Shown here piece by piece: positions 50,289-62,420 of a stretch of DNA of 64,000 bases. The DNA comes from Acidobacteriota bacterium (GTDB taxonomy: Bacteria > Acidobacteriota > Vicinamibacteria > Vicinamibacterales > 2-12-FULL-66-21): contig QHWT01000074.1 of NCBI GenBank assembly GCA_003222675.1, forward strand, positions 1-64,000. Reading direction: 5' to 3'. The notes under the pieces were generated by a model. The model did not search any database. It worked only from the letters and a program-made list of their open reading frames with translations, and was not told the DNA's origin. The position numbers were made by a program, and so were the translations under genes. Within the stretch, counting starts at the first letter, position 1. Every line of letters starts with the position of its first letter.

Positions 50289-50289
50289 G

Positions 50290-51255
50290 CTATTCCGGCT
50301 CCGGTTTCTGGCGCTCCCGGATATCACCGAGGACCGCCTCGAGGTCCGCCGGCAGCGGCGATTCGAATTCCATCCTGCGCCTGTCGGTTGGGTGCGCGAA
50401 CGCCAGCCGCGCGGCGTGGAGAAATGGGCGTTCGAGCCGCTGCACCGCTCGCAGATCGTTCGCGACGCGGCGGTGCACGCCGCCGTAGGTCGCGTCGCCG
50501 ACGATCGGATGACCGATGCCACTCAGGTGCACGCGGATCTGGTGCGTGCGGCCGGTCGCGATCGCCACGTGAAGCAGTGAGACGCCCTTCAGGTGCTCCG
50601 CTCTCGCGATCCGCGTGACGGCGCTCCTCGCGCGCCGCGCGCGCGTCGACATCTTCTGGCGATCGGAGGGATCGCGCCCGATGGGCTCATCGATGCGGCG
50701 TCCCTGCTGCACCAGCCCCCAGACCAGCGCGATGTATTCCTTTTCGACTTCGCGGTCGTGGAACTGCCGCGCCAGGTCCTGATGCGACATGTCGTTCTTC
50801 GCCACGACCATTACGCCGGACGTTCCGCGATCGAGCCGATGCACGATCCCGGGCCGCAGCTCGCCGCCGATGCCGCTCAGATCGTCGACGTGATGAAGCA
50901 GCGCGTTCACCAGTGTGCCGCTCTCGTGACCCGCGGCCGGATGCACCACCATTCCCGGCGGCTTGTCGAGGATGACGATGTCCGGATCTTCGTAGATGAT
51001 CGCGAGCGGCAAATCTTCTGCGACGGCGGTGGCCGGGACGGGGGCGGGCAGCTCGATCGTGTACTTTTGTCCGGCACGCACCGCGGTACTCGGACGCAGC
51101 TGCTTCACCGGGCCGGACACGTGACCGTCCTTGATCAGTTTCTGGATTTGCGATCGGGAGCGATCGGGAAGCTGGACTGTCAGGAACGCATCCAGGCGTG
51201 AACCGTCCTGGCCGATGGGGACCTCGATCTGGTGACGATCGCCGTTCCCCGTCAT
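50290..51255 (-). CDS. rluD: 23S rRNA pseudouridine synthase, RluD type
   Basis: A 321-residue pseudouridine synthase. An S4 RNA-binding domain (about 18-75) precedes the catalytic domain with HRLDRGTSG (the active Asp) and GRTHQIRVHLSGIGHPIVGD. RluD modifies 23S rRNA helix 69. Overlap-free neighbour of lspA, in the common lspA-rluD order. Confidence 0.92.
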   Translation of the reverse strand: MTGNGDRHQIEVPIGQDGSRLDAFLTVQLPDRSRSQIQKLIKDGHVSGPVKQLRPSTAVRAGQKYTIELPAPVPATAVAEDLPLAIIYEDPDIVILDKPPGMVVHPAAGHESGTLVNALLHHVDDLSGIGGELRPGIVHRLDRGTSGVMVVAKNDMSHQDLARQFHDREVEKEYIALVWGLVQQGRRIDEPIGRDPSDRQKMSTRARRARSAVTRIARAEHLKGVSLLHVAIATGRTHQIRVHLSGIGHPIVGDATYGGVHRRVANDLRAVQRLERPFLHAARLAFAHPTDRRRMEFESPLPADLEAVLGDIRERQKPEPE

Positions 51256-51279
51256 GCGGCGCGCAGGCTCTTGGCTGTT

Positions 51280-51947
51280 TCAGACAGGATGCGATGCATG
51301 ACGGCGTCCGAGACCCAGCATCTCGAGCAGCACGAGGATCGCGCCGATCGTGATCGCCGCGTCCGCCGCGTTGAAGGCCCAGAAATGCGCCTCGCCCCAG
51401 TACACGTCGACGAAGTCGATCACGTAGCCTGACAGCGCCCGATCGATCAGATTGCCGAACGCGCCGCCGAGAATGAGGGCGAGACCGTATCGCGAAAGCT
51501 GCTCGTGGGTACCCAGCTGCCGCGCATACAGCGAGATGGCGACGAGCGCCAGCGCGGCGATGACGATCATCACCGCCGACTTGTAGGGGAAGTCGGCGGC
51601 GTTCAGCAAACCGAAGGCGGCCCCTGTGTTCTGCACGTGCGTGAAGTCCAGCAGGTTCGGGATGATATGGCGGCTCTCGTGCAGGGGAAGGGTCACGCGC
51701 ACTGTGAGCTTCGTCAGTTGATCGAAGATCACCACGCCGGCGATGAGGAACAACTCGAACGGCCGCACGAGCGGCCCGCGCGTCCCATGCTCCGGCGCGT
51801 GCGGCGCCTCCGGCTCAGGCACGTGTGGTCCACGGCTTTCTCCGGAACCCTCAGTCCGTGATCCGGGGCCTTCCGCCGATCCACGCGATCCGTCGCTACC
51901 GTCCGTGCCGTGCGATCCGAGGATGGTGTCGTCCATTGATTCCTTGA

Positions 51948-51951
<4 letters not shown>
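51280..51951 (-). CDS. lspA: Lipoprotein signal peptidase with N-terminal extension
   Basis: A 223-residue signal peptidase II that trims prolipoproteins. Conserved boxes: [28 protein letters not shown] and [10 protein letters not shown] followed by [11 protein letters not shown] carry both catalytic aspartates. About 60 residues of Gly/Ser/Glu-rich, probably disordered sequence precede the first helix, absent in most LspA. The GTG start overlaps the ileS stop as GTGA; an ATG five codons later also exists. Confidence 0.93.
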
Positions 51952-54788
<2,837 letters not shown>

Positions 54789-54810
54789 GGGTGATCTCGT
54801 TATTGTACAG

Positions 54811-54844
54811 AAAAAGACCGGCACACCCGCTGAGGGGGCCGGTC
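54811..54844 (-). terminator. Intrinsic terminator of the lectin-like gene
   Basis: GACCGGC (54816-54822) pairs with GCCGGTC (54838-54844); on the minus strand the stem is followed by TTTTT. It sits between the lectin-like gene and ileS, both leftward. Confidence 0.85.
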
Positions 54845-54878
54845 CTTCCTTCCCTGCCTCCACTCGAGAACGTAGCTG

Positions 54879-55688
54879 CTACTGCTTGGTGATGGTCACC
54901 TGGAACGCGCCCTGGTTATCCCCGAATGCGTCGTCGTTCACGCCAAGGAACAGCAGCCCGCTCGCCGGGGCCACGATCGATGTCTGGTTGCCGATGCCGA
55001 AGGGCCGTCCGTTGCCGATCTTGCCGATGAGCGCACCGGCGAGTTCACCCGGCATCGCCGCGCGCGGTGCGCGGCGCCCGGTCGACGATCCCGCCGAGCT
55101 CGCCTTGTCGTTCGTATCGCCACTCAGCTGAACTTCACCCGTCGTGTTGAAGGTCAGCGTCTGTCCTTTCGTCACCGTGATGCCCGTTGACGTCCACGCC
55201 TGCTGCCCCGAGACCGTGATCTTGGTGCTGCTGCCCGCAGACGGAGTCGCAGCGCTCCCTGTGGTCGCAACCGCGTTCTCCGGTTTCGAGATCACGATTC
55301 GGGCGACGTCGGACGATGAGAGCTCGCGATCACCGGTGCTGGTCTTCAGCGTGAGCTTCAGCGGAGTCGTGCCGCCGATATCGTAGAGCTGACCATCGAT
55401 TGTCTGTCCATTCTTCAGCACGACCTGAGAGGTGCCGGTAAATTTCGCCCAATCGGCATTGGTCATGGTCCCGCCGGTGAAATCGATGACCGCCACGTCA
55501 TTTTGCGGGATCTGCCGATCCTGGCCGTTGACGCGCACCGTGTACCCCACGCCGCCGAGGTCGACGAGCTGACCGGATACGCGTTCGCCGGAGCGCAGGA
55601 CGAGTGTCGCGTTTTCCTGCGCCTGAGCCATGCCCCCGACGAGCATTGCGGCGACGCAGAACGCGCCGAGAACCGTCCGCTTCAACAT
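54879..55688 (-). CDS. Secreted protein with PA-IL (LecA)-like C-terminal domain
   Basis: A 269-residue exported protein. The signal peptide (residues 1-24, ending MAQAQ) precedes two repeated halves with LRSGERVSGQLVDLGG and LKNGQTIDGQLYDIGG, a bacterial LSm/YlxQ-like beta motif. The C-terminal 120 residues carry LTFNTTGEVQLSG and IGNGRPFGIGNQTSI and FLGVNDDAFGDNQGAFQV, the PA-IL galactose-lectin-like pattern. It may bind glycans or act as an envelope stress sensor. GGAGG lies upstream of the ATG. Confidence 0.82.
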   Translation of the reverse strand: MLKRTVLGAFCVAAMLVGGMAQAQENATLVLRSGERVSGQLVDLGGVGYTVRVNGQDRQIPQNDVAVIDFTGGTMTNADWAKFTGTSQVVLKNGQTIDGQLYDIGGTTPLKLTLKTSTGDRELSSSDVARIVISKPENAVATTGSAATPSAGSSTKITVSGQQAWTSTGITVTKGQTLTFNTTGEVQLSGDTNDKASSAGSSTGRRAPRAAMPGELAGALIGKIGNGRPFGIGNQTSIVAPASGLLFLGVNDDAFGDNQGAFQVTITKQ

Positions 55689-55833
55689 GTTGAATCCTCC
55701 ATCTCTAATTGATCCGTTCGTAATCACAGCCATGAAGTGCAAACGATGGTCCAGCAGAAACTCTACAGTTTTTGTCTTGTTTTGGCGTTTTTTCGCCCGT
55801 CGCGCGGGGCCCGGGAGGTCGCGATCCGGACTG

Positions 55834-55839
55834 TATAAT
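55834..55839 (+). promoter_or_regulatory. -10 box (TATAAT) of the M16 operon, leaderless spacing
   Basis: A consensus TATAAT ends 8 nt before the ATG of the first M16 gene; no Shine-Dalgarno lies between. Confidence 0.55.
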
Positions 55840-55847
55840 GGACGGAT

Positions 55848-57164
55848 ATGGCCGTGTCCGAGCGGGTGCTTCATCAACCTTCCCTGCGCGAAGCGCGCCT
55901 CGATAACGGGCTCAAGATTCTGATCCAGGAAGTGCACACCGCGCCGCTGGTCTCAGTGTGGTGTTGGTATCGTGTCGGCTCGGGCGACGAACGTCCAGGA
56001 CTAACGGGCGTGTCGCATTGGGTCGAGCACATGAATTTCAAAGGGACGACCAACATTCCGCGCGACGAGATGAAGAGCATCGTCGAGCGCTTCGGCGGAA
56101 TGTGGAACGGATACACCTGGATCGATCAGACGACATATCTCGAGACCGCCGGTAAGGACGCGCTCGATACGCTGCTGTTCATTGAAGCCGAACGCATGGA
56201 GCACGGCCTATACGAGCCCGAGGAGTGCGAATCGGAGCGCACGGTGATCATCTCGGAGCTGCAGGGTGGAGAGAACGACCCCGACCAGTTGCTCGACACG
56301 GAAGTGACGGCCACTGCGTTCCGGGCGCATCCATATCGCCATCCGACCATCGGATGGATAGAAGATCTCCGGTCGATGACGCGCGAGGACTTGTACGGGT
56401 ACTACCGCAGGCACTACGTTCCTGATAATGCCACGCTGGTCGTGGTCGGTGACGTCGAGCGCGACGATGTGCTGCGGCGCGCCGAGACGCATTTCGGTCG
56501 TATACCCGCAGGCTCTCCGCCCGTTCGCCGCCGCGCGGCGGAGCCGAATCAGATCGGCGAACGGCGTGTCCTCATCGAGCGCGAAGGCACGACGGGATAT
56601 CTGAAGTTCGCGTGGCATGCCCCTGCCGCAACTGAGGCGGAGTTCTTTCCGATGCTCGTCCTCGATGCGGCGCTGACGGGCGCGAAGGGCACGAACATCT
56701 GGTCCAGCTTCCGCGGAGCTCCGCCGCAGCGAAAGGCGCGTCTTTATACCGCGCTCGTCGAGCGAGGGCTCGCCTCGTCGGTGAGCGGATCGCTCGTGGC
56801 AACCGCCGAGCCATTTATCTACAGCATCTCGCTCACGGCGATGGAAGGGACCGCGCTCGCGTCGCTCGAGTCCGCGGCGCTCGATGCGATCGAACGCGTG
56901 CGTGAGCAGGGATTATCCGACGAGGAAGTCGCCCGCGCGCGGCGGCAGTTGAAGGCGCGGCTGGTGTTCGAGACCGACAGCGTCACGAATATCGCGCACC
57001 AGCTCGGATATTTCGAGACCATTGTCGGGGACGGTTTCGTGCACAGGATGCGACCGGCCGTCGACGCGGTCACGACCGAGCAGGTCAACGAGGTCGCGAA
57101 GCGCCGGCTCGCGCGCGACAAGCGGACGACAGGCTGGTTTCAGCCGGTGGAGCGGCGGGTGTGA
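55848..57164 (+). CDS. M16 zinc metalloprotease, catalytic subunit
   Basis: A 438-residue pitrilysin-type protease. The inverted zinc motif HWVEH (57-61) in GVSHWVEHMNFKGT and the distal glutamate region ECESERTVIISE are intact, so it is the active partner. The C-terminal M16 half is present. It forms an operon with the following non-catalytic M16 gene through a GTGA overlap, the usual heterodimer arrangement. Confidence 0.92.
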   Translation: MAVSERVLHQPSLREARLDNGLKILIQEVHTAPLVSVWCWYRVGSGDERPGLTGVSHWVEHMNFKGTTNIPRDEMKSIVERFGGMWNGYTWIDQTTYLETAGKDALDTLLFIEAERMEHGLYEPEECESERTVIISELQGGENDPDQLLDTEVTATAFRAHPYRHPTIGWIEDLRSMTREDLYGYYRRHYVPDNATLVVVGDVERDDVLRRAETHFGRIPAGSPPVRRRAAEPNQIGERRVLIEREGTTGYLKFAWHAPAATEAEFFPMLVLDAALTGAKGTNIWSSFRGAPPQRKARLYTALVERGLASSVSGSLVATAEPFIYSISLTAMEGTALASLESAALDAIERVREQGLSDEEVARARRQLKARLVFETDSVTNIAHQLGYFETIVGDGFVHRMRPAVDAVTTEQVNEVAKRRLARDKRTTGWFQPVERRV

Positions 57165-58444
57165 CCACGGTAGTGACGCGCGGGTTGTCGCCTGTCCGGC
57201 AGGTGCTCCCGAACGGCGCGGTCGTCCTGGTGCAGGAAACGGCGTTTTCTCCCGCCGTGACGATCAGCGCGTCGTTCCGCGCGGGCAGCCTTTACGAACC
57301 CGACGATCTGACAGGGCTTGCGTGGCTCCTTGGCCGCGTGATCGATCGCGGGACGGCGACCCGATCAGCCGATACTATCGCCGAAGCGCTCGACGATCGT
57401 GGTGTCGCCCTCAGGGTGTCGACGAATCGTCATGTGCTGACGGTATCGTGCACCTGTCTCTCCGAAGACTTTCCCGACATGCTCGCACTGATGGCCGACA
57501 TCATCCGCGAGCCCGTCTTCCCGCCGGATCAGATCGAGAAACGGCGCGCCGAAACGATTTCGCTGATTCGGCAGGACCAGGACAATCCGGCGATTCGCGC
57601 GTCCGAGTCGTTGCAGTCGCTGCTCTATGGACCGGCGCATCCGTACGGCCGGCCCGCGAAAGGGTCTGTCGAGACGATCGAGCGCGTGACGCGCGAGCAG
57701 CTCGTCACCTTTCATACGCGGCGGTTCGCCCCGGGTTCGCTCACGCTCCTGATTGTTGGCGATGTCAGCGCGACGCGGGCTCTGGATCATGTAGCCGCGG
57801 CCTTCGAGGGCTGGACGGCGCCGGATCCGGTCGATCGTCCCGTGCCGCCGGTGGCGCCCGCGGCGTCGCGCCGGGATACCCGCATTACCATGACGGGGAA
57901 GTCGCAGACCGATATCGCGTACGGGTTCACGACGATCAACAGGCTCGATCCGCGGTATTACGGCTATTCGGTGATGAATAACATCCTCGGGCAATTCGGG
58001 CTTGGCGGCCGGCTTGCTGAGAACATCCGCGAACGGCAGGGAATGGCGTACTACGCGTTCAGCGCGTTCGATCCGAGCCTCGGTCCGGGACCGCTCGTTA
58101 TTCGCGCCGGCGTCGATCCCGCGAACGTGGATCGCGCGATCGCCGCCATCGACGCGGAAGTCGGCGCGCTTGGCCGCGAGGGGCCGACCGACCGCGAGGT
58201 CGCGGAGACCCGTCAATTCCTGATCGGTTCGGTTCCGCGCATGCTCGAGAACAACCAGAGCATCGCGACCTTTCTGCATACCGCGGAGTTCTTCGGTCTT
58301 GGACTCGACTTGGATCGCCGGCTGCCGGCGCTCCTCAATGCGGTGACGATGGACGACGTGCGAGCGGCGGCGGCCGATGTGCTCCGTCCGGAACGGGCGT
58401 CACTTGCGATTGCAGGCCCCTCCGCTCGCCCTGACGCGGACTGA
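57161..58444 (+). CDS. M16 peptidase-like protein, non-catalytic subunit
   Basis: A 427-residue M16 fold without the zinc motif: the HxxEH position reads GLAWLLGRVIDRGT. It should be the R/Y-containing partner that completes the proteolytic chamber with the upstream protein. GTG start overlapping the preceding stop. Contains FGLGGRLAENIRERQGMAYY, typical of the second M16 domain. A GNAT gene starts 13 nt after it. Confidence 0.9.
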   Translation: MTTVVTRGLSPVRQVLPNGAVVLVQETAFSPAVTISASFRAGSLYEPDDLTGLAWLLGRVIDRGTATRSADTIAEALDDRGVALRVSTNRHVLTVSCTCLSEDFPDMLALMADIIREPVFPPDQIEKRRAETISLIRQDQDNPAIRASESLQSLLYGPAHPYGRPAKGSVETIERVTREQLVTFHTRRFAPGSLTLLIVGDVSATRALDHVAAAFEGWTAPDPVDRPVPPVAPAASRRDTRITMTGKSQTDIAYGFTTINRLDPRYYGYSVMNNILGQFGLGGRLAENIRERQGMAYYAFSAFDPSLGPGPLVIRAGVDPANVDRAIAAIDAEVGALGREGPTDREVAETRQFLIGSVPRMLENNQSIATFLHTAEFFGLGLDLDRRLPALLNAVTMDDVRAAAADVLRPERASLAIAGPSARPDAD

Positions 58445-58457
58445 GATCCTTCCTTCA

Positions 58458-59306
58458 ATGGAGATTCGCGAGCTCACGACGCTCGACGAGTGTCGGCAGG
58501 TGGCCGAGCTCGAGAAGGAGATCTGGGCCTACACCGATCCCGAAGACGTCGTGCCGCCACCCGTGCTGATTGTGTCGGTGAAGCGCGGCGGCATCCTGCT
58601 GGGCGCCTTCGACCGAGCCGGGACGCTGAAGGGTTTCGTATATTCGATCCCCGCCGTCAAGGAAGGGCGATTGACGCAGTGGTCGCACATGCTCGGCGTC
58701 ACGCGCGATGCGCGCGACGCCGGCCTCGGTGGCGCGCTGAAGCTCGCGCAACGCGATCGGTCCCTGGCCATGGGGATCGAGCTCATCGAATGGACGTTCG
58801 ATCCGCTGCAGGCGCTGAACGCGCATCTGAACTTCGCGAAGCTCGGGGTCGTCGTCGAGGAGTATGAAGAGAACATCTACGGCGAATCCAGCAGTCCGCT
58901 GCACGGCGGGTCGCCGACCGATCGTTTCGTTGCGGAATGGCGCCTCACAGCTCCACACGTCGTTCGCCGGATCGAGGCGCGCGGGCTGCCGCTGGTGCGC
59001 GACGCGGGGGTTGCGAGTGCGCCGATCGTGAACCCCTCGATGGCGGCGAAGCGATGGATCTGGCCGAGCGGAGCGAACCTGTCGCTCGATGCGCCGCGGC
59101 TGCTGGTCGAGATTCCAGTGGGTTTTGCGGAGATGCAGCTGGAAGACGCGCCGCTCGCACTGGAGTGGCGTCTCTCAACGCGTGCGATCTTTCAGCACTA
59201 CTTCGCGCGGAGCTACCGCGCCGTCGACTTCTTCCTGTCTCGCCCTTCCGGCCGCGGCCAGTATCTGCTGGCCCGAAAGGGGGACACTCACACTTTTTCG
59301 CAGTAG
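58458..59306 (+). CDS. GNAT-like acyltransferase family protein (COG3375)
   Basis: A 282-residue protein of the predicted acetyltransferase family COG3375, with VYSIPAVKEGRLTQWSHMLGV, ARDAGLGGALKLAQRD (acetyl-CoA loop) and IELIEWTFDPLQALNAHLNF. Substrate unknown. The last ten residues (ARKGDTHTFSQ) are encoded by an arm of the REP-like element at 59275-59418, so the natural C-terminus has probably been replaced or extended. Confidence 0.85.
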   Translation: MEIRELTTLDECRQVAELEKEIWAYTDPEDVVPPPVLIVSVKRGGILLGAFDRAGTLKGFVYSIPAVKEGRLTQWSHMLGVTRDARDAGLGGALKLAQRDRSLAMGIELIEWTFDPLQALNAHLNFAKLGVVVEEYEENIYGESSSPLHGGSPTDRFVAEWRLTAPHVVRRIEARGLPLVRDAGVASAPIVNPSMAAKRWIWPSGANLSLDAPRLLVEIPVGFAEMQLEDAPLALEWRLSTRAIFQHYFARSYRAVDFFLSRPSGRGQYLLARKGDTHTFSQ

Positions 59307-59418
59307 CGGACACTCGGCGGCCCTGAAACGGTGACAGTCACGGTTTAGAAGTGTGACTGTCACCCTTTCTGAGTGACGACTGTCCGGATTTGGGAAGAAG
59401 TGTGAGTGTCCCCCTTTC
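59275..59418. repeat. Nested REP/BIME-like inverted repeats
   Basis: Outer arms GAAAGGGGGACACTCACACTT (59275-59295) and its 21-bp exact complement (59398-59418) enclose an inner pair GAAACGGTGACAGTCAC (from 59325) and GTGTGACTGTCACC (to about 59364). The inner word is the one inserted in tgt. The outer arms supply the GNAT C-terminus and the HIT stop region. Confidence 0.9.
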
Positions 59419-59761
59419 AGCCCGGAGGCCAGGTGAATTTGCGGCCGCCGAGCAGGTGCAGATGGATGTGGAAGACGCTCTGTCCCGCCCCCGGGTTCGT
59501 GTTGAACACGGTCCGGTAACCGCTCTCCTCGTAGCCCTTCTCCGCGGCGATGGCGGCACCGCGGCGCACCATCTCTCCCACCAGCCCGTCGTCTTCCCGT
59601 CTAAGCGCGTTGAGCGTCGGGATGTGACGCGTCGGCACGATCAGCGCGTGCAGCGGCGCCTGCGGGTTGATGTCGTTGAAAGCGACGATGCGGTCGTCGC
59701 GGTAGATGATGGACCCGGGAATCTCTCCCTTGATGATCTTGCAGAAGAGGCAGTCGTTCAT
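59417..59761 (-). CDS. HIT family nucleotide hydrolase
   Basis: A 114-residue HIT protein that hydrolyses purine nucleoside phosphoramidates or dinucleotides. CLFCKIIKGEIP at the start and the histidine triad HIHLHLLGG near residue 98 are intact. Its ATG overlaps the prmC stop by ATGA, and its TGA stop lies at the edge of the REP-like element. Confidence 0.93.
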   Translation of the reverse strand: MNDCLFCKIIKGEIPGSIIYRDDRIVAFNDINPQAPLHALIVPTRHIPTLNALRREDDGLVGEMVRRGAAIAAEKGYEESGYRTVFNTNPGAGQSVFHIHLHLLGGRKFTWPPG

Positions 59762-60636
59762 GAGGTCAGACTCCGGGCTTCGGGCTTCAGGAATACCAGC
59801 GTCCGAGTTATCCCTTGCAGATCCTGGCGGGAGCGCGCGAGCGTCCAACCGGAGAGCGCCGCCAGTTCGGTGACCGCCGCGTGCTGATCGTAACCCACCT
59901 CGAGGATGAGTAGCGTCCCAGATCGTGCGCTGGACCGAGCCGAAGGGAGCAGGCGCCGATAGATCCCCAGGCCGTCTGCACCACCGAATAGCGCCACCGG
60001 CGGTTCGTAATCGCGGACTTCCGGCGCAAGCGACGGCGCGTCGGTTTCCGGAACGTACGGCGGATTCGACACGATCAGATCGGCGGGGGTCATGATGCCA
60101 TCGAACAAATCGCCGCAGACGAACGTTACCCGGTGATCGACGCGATGTCGCGCAGCGTTTCGACGCGCAACCTCGAGCGCCATCTCCGAAACATCCGTCG
60201 CGATCACGCACGCGGCGGGAAACTCGCGGGCAAGCACGATGGCGAGGCAGCCGCTTCCAGTGCAGACGTCCACGATCGAGCTCGGTGACGGCGCCTCGCG
60301 GAATGCGGCGAGCGCCTCCTCGACGATGAGCTCCGTCTCGGGCCGCGGCGTGAGCACGTCGCGCGTGACCTCGAACGGCAGCCCCCAGAACTCGCGCGAG
60401 CCGGTGATCTGCGCCACGGGCTCGCGCGCGGCGCGCCGCGCGATCGCCCGGTCGTAGTCACTGGCGAACACCGCCGGGGCCGGTTCGCGCCCCGACGCGA
60501 TCAACCGTGCGCGGTCCCAGCCGAGCACGTGACGCGCGAGGACCTCGGCATCGAGCGCCGCTTCGTGTGGCGGAACACCCGCCGCGACCAGCCTCGCGCG
60601 CGCGCGGGCGAGATGGTCGTGCAGCATGGGCATCAC
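59758..60636 (-). CDS. prmC: Peptide chain release factor N5-glutamine methyltransferase
   Basis: A 292-residue SAM methyltransferase modifying the GGQ glutamine of release factors. [17 protein letters not shown] (SAM site) and VSNPPYVPE (NPPY active site) are present. GTG start overlaps the prfA stop; the neighbouring ATG at 60633 is an alternative. prfA-prmC is a conserved pair. Confidence 0.94.
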   Translation of the reverse strand: MMPMLHDHLARARARLVAAGVPPHEAALDAEVLARHVLGWDRARLIASGREPAPAVFASDYDRAIARRAAREPVAQITGSREFWGLPFEVTRDVLTPRPETELIVEEALAAFREAPSPSSIVDVCTGSGCLAIVLAREFPAACVIATDVSEMALEVARRNAARHRVDHRVTFVCGDLFDGIMTPADLIVSNPPYVPETDAPSLAPEVRDYEPPVALFGGADGLGIYRRLLPSARSSARSGTLLILEVGYDQHAAVTELAALSGWTLARSRQDLQGITRTLVFLKPEARSLTS

Positions 60637-61709
60637 GCCGAGGCTTCGGTGGCTGTCGCTTCCTTGAGCTTTTCCGAGGTGAAGTGGCTGACGGCGGCGT
60701 CGATCAGCTCGCCCAGGTCCCCGTCGAGCGCGGCCGCGAGCTGGTGCATCGTGAACCCGATGCGGTGATCGGTGATCCGGTTTTCCTTGAAGTTGTACGT
60801 GCGGATTTTCTCGGACCGGTCGCCGCTGCCGACCTGCGACCGCCGGTCCTTCGCGATCGCGTCCTGCTGCTTCTGCATCTCGATTTCGTAGAGACGCGAC
60901 CGCAGCACCTTCATTGCCTTCGCGCGATTCTTGATCTGCGACTTCTCGTCCTGCTGCGACACGACGAGTCCTGTGGGAATGTGTGTGATGCGGACGGCCG
61001 AGTAGGTCGTATTGACGCTCTGGCCGCCGGGACCGCTCGAGCAGAACGTATCGACGCGGAGATCCTTGGCGTCAATCTGGATATCGACTTCCTCCGCTTC
61101 CGGCAGCACCGCGACCGTTGCCGTGGATGTGTGAATGCGTCCGCTCGCTTCGGTGGCGGGAACGCGCTGCACGCGGTGCACGCCGCTTTCGTATTTCAAG
61201 CGGCTATACACGTTCTTGCCCTCGATCATCGCGATCAGTTCCTTGAGGCCGCCGACGCCCGTATCGCTCTGCGACATCACGTCGATCTTCCAGCCCTGGC
61301 GCTCGGAGTAGCGTGAATACATGCGGAAGAGATCCGCGGCGAACAGCGCCGCCTCGTCGCCGCCCGTGCCCGCGCGAATCTCGAGGATGACGTTCTTCGC
61401 GTCGTTCGGATCTTTCGGCACGAGGAGGATCTTCATCTCGGCAAGCAGCGCGTCCCGGCGCTCTTCGAGCTGTCGCATCTCCTCCTGCGCGAGCTCGCGC
61501 ATGTCCGGATCCTTCAGCAGCTCCTCGGTGGCGTTGACCTCGGCGACGATGTTCTTGTACTCGCGGAATTTTTCCACGAGCGGCTGCATGTCGGCGAGCC
61601 CCTTGGAATGCGTGCGGAACTTCGCCGTGTCTGCCTGGACGGCGGGATCCGCCATCTCGGCCATCATCTGGTCGTACTTCGCTTCAACGGACGCTAGTTT
61701 GTCGAACAT
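60633..61709 (-). CDS. prfA: Peptide chain release factor 1
   Basis: A 358-residue class I release factor reading UAA/UAG. The anticodon-like PAT is in [15 protein letters not shown] and the catalytic GGQ in [17 protein letters not shown]. Length and domain order match RF1. ATG at 61709, with moaD ending 3 nt upstream. Confidence 0.97.
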   Translation of the reverse strand: MFDKLASVEAKYDQMMAEMADPAVQADTAKFRTHSKGLADMQPLVEKFREYKNIVAEVNATEELLKDPDMRELAQEEMRQLEERRDALLAEMKILLVPKDPNDAKNVILEIRAGTGGDEAALFAADLFRMYSRYSERQGWKIDVMSQSDTGVGGLKELIAMIEGKNVYSRLKYESGVHRVQRVPATEASGRIHTSTATVAVLPEAEEVDIQIDAKDLRVDTFCSSGPGGQSVNTTYSAVRITHIPTGLVVSQQDEKSQIKNRAKAMKVLRSRLYEIEMQKQQDAIAKDRRSQVGSGDRSEKIRTYNFKENRITDHRIGFTMHQLAAALDGDLGELIDAAVSHFTSEKLKEATATEASA

Positions 61710-61712
61710 CAC

Positions 61713-61958
61713 TCATCCACCTGACACGGGCGGCAGAAACGCGACCTCGTCGCCATCGTGCAGACGCGTCGTGAATCGCGAGTACGTTTCATTCACCGCG
61801 CACGAGACCGAGCGCGCGTAGTCAGCCAGCCCGGGATACTCCATCGCGAGCGCGTTCCACGCGTCCCCCGCCGTCGCATCATCCGGAAGCTGCCGCGAGA
61901 GCTCCGCGGCGCCGGCGATTTCCCGCAGTCGCGCGAACAGCCGGACCGTCACGTGCAC
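61713..61958 (-). CDS. moaD: Molybdopterin synthase sulfur carrier subunit
   Basis: An 81-residue ubiquitin-like protein, VRLFARLREIAG at the start and the thiocarboxylate-forming terminal GG (PPVSGG). It carries sulfur for molybdopterin assembly with MoaE. It overlaps moaE by 10 bp. Confidence 0.94.
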   Translation of the reverse strand: MHVTVRLFARLREIAGAAELSRQLPDDATAGDAWNALAMEYPGLADYARSVSCAVNETYSRFTTRLHDGDEVAFLPPVSGG

Positions 61959-62419
61959 GCGCGTTCCATTGCCGCAAGGCGCGCCTCGTCGTTGGCGGGA
62001 TCCGCGGTCGCCCCTTCGATCCAGACCTCACCACCCTCGAAATGCTCGTGCTTCCAGATCGGGGCGATTTGCTTCAACCGCTCGATCGCATAGCGGCAGG
62101 CCGCGAACGCTTCGGCGCGGTGCGGCGACGCGGCGACAATCACAACGCTTGCCTCGCCGATTTCGAGGCGCCCGGTGCGGTGGTGAATCGCAAGTCGGGC
62201 GTCGGTCCAGCGGACCCGAGCTTCCGATGCGATCTGTTCGAAGGCCTTTACGGCGAGCGGTGCGTACGCCTCATACTCGAGCCAGAGCACCCTCCGTCCT
62301 GCATTGTGATCGCGAACCAGGCCCACGAACGTGGTGACCGCGCCGTCTCCCTGCGCCGAGACGGACGCCGAGGCGCTCGCGACGTCCAACGGCGCGCCGG
62401 TCACCACAAATGCCCCCAT
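61949..62419 (-). CDS. moaE: Molybdopterin synthase catalytic subunit
   Basis: A 156-residue large subunit of molybdopterin synthase. FVGLVRDHNAGRRV, LEYEAYAPLA and PIWKHEHFEGGEVWIEG (catalytic Lys) are diagnostic. Overlaps moaD; starts 1 nt after thiD ends. Confidence 0.94.
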   Translation of the reverse strand: MGAFVVTGAPLDVASASASVSAQGDGAVTTFVGLVRDHNAGRRVLWLEYEAYAPLAVKAFEQIASEARVRWTDARLAIHHRTGRLEIGEASVVIVAASPHRAEAFAACRYAIERLKQIAPIWKHEHFEGGEVWIEGATADPANDEARLAAMERACT

Positions 62420-62420
62420 A

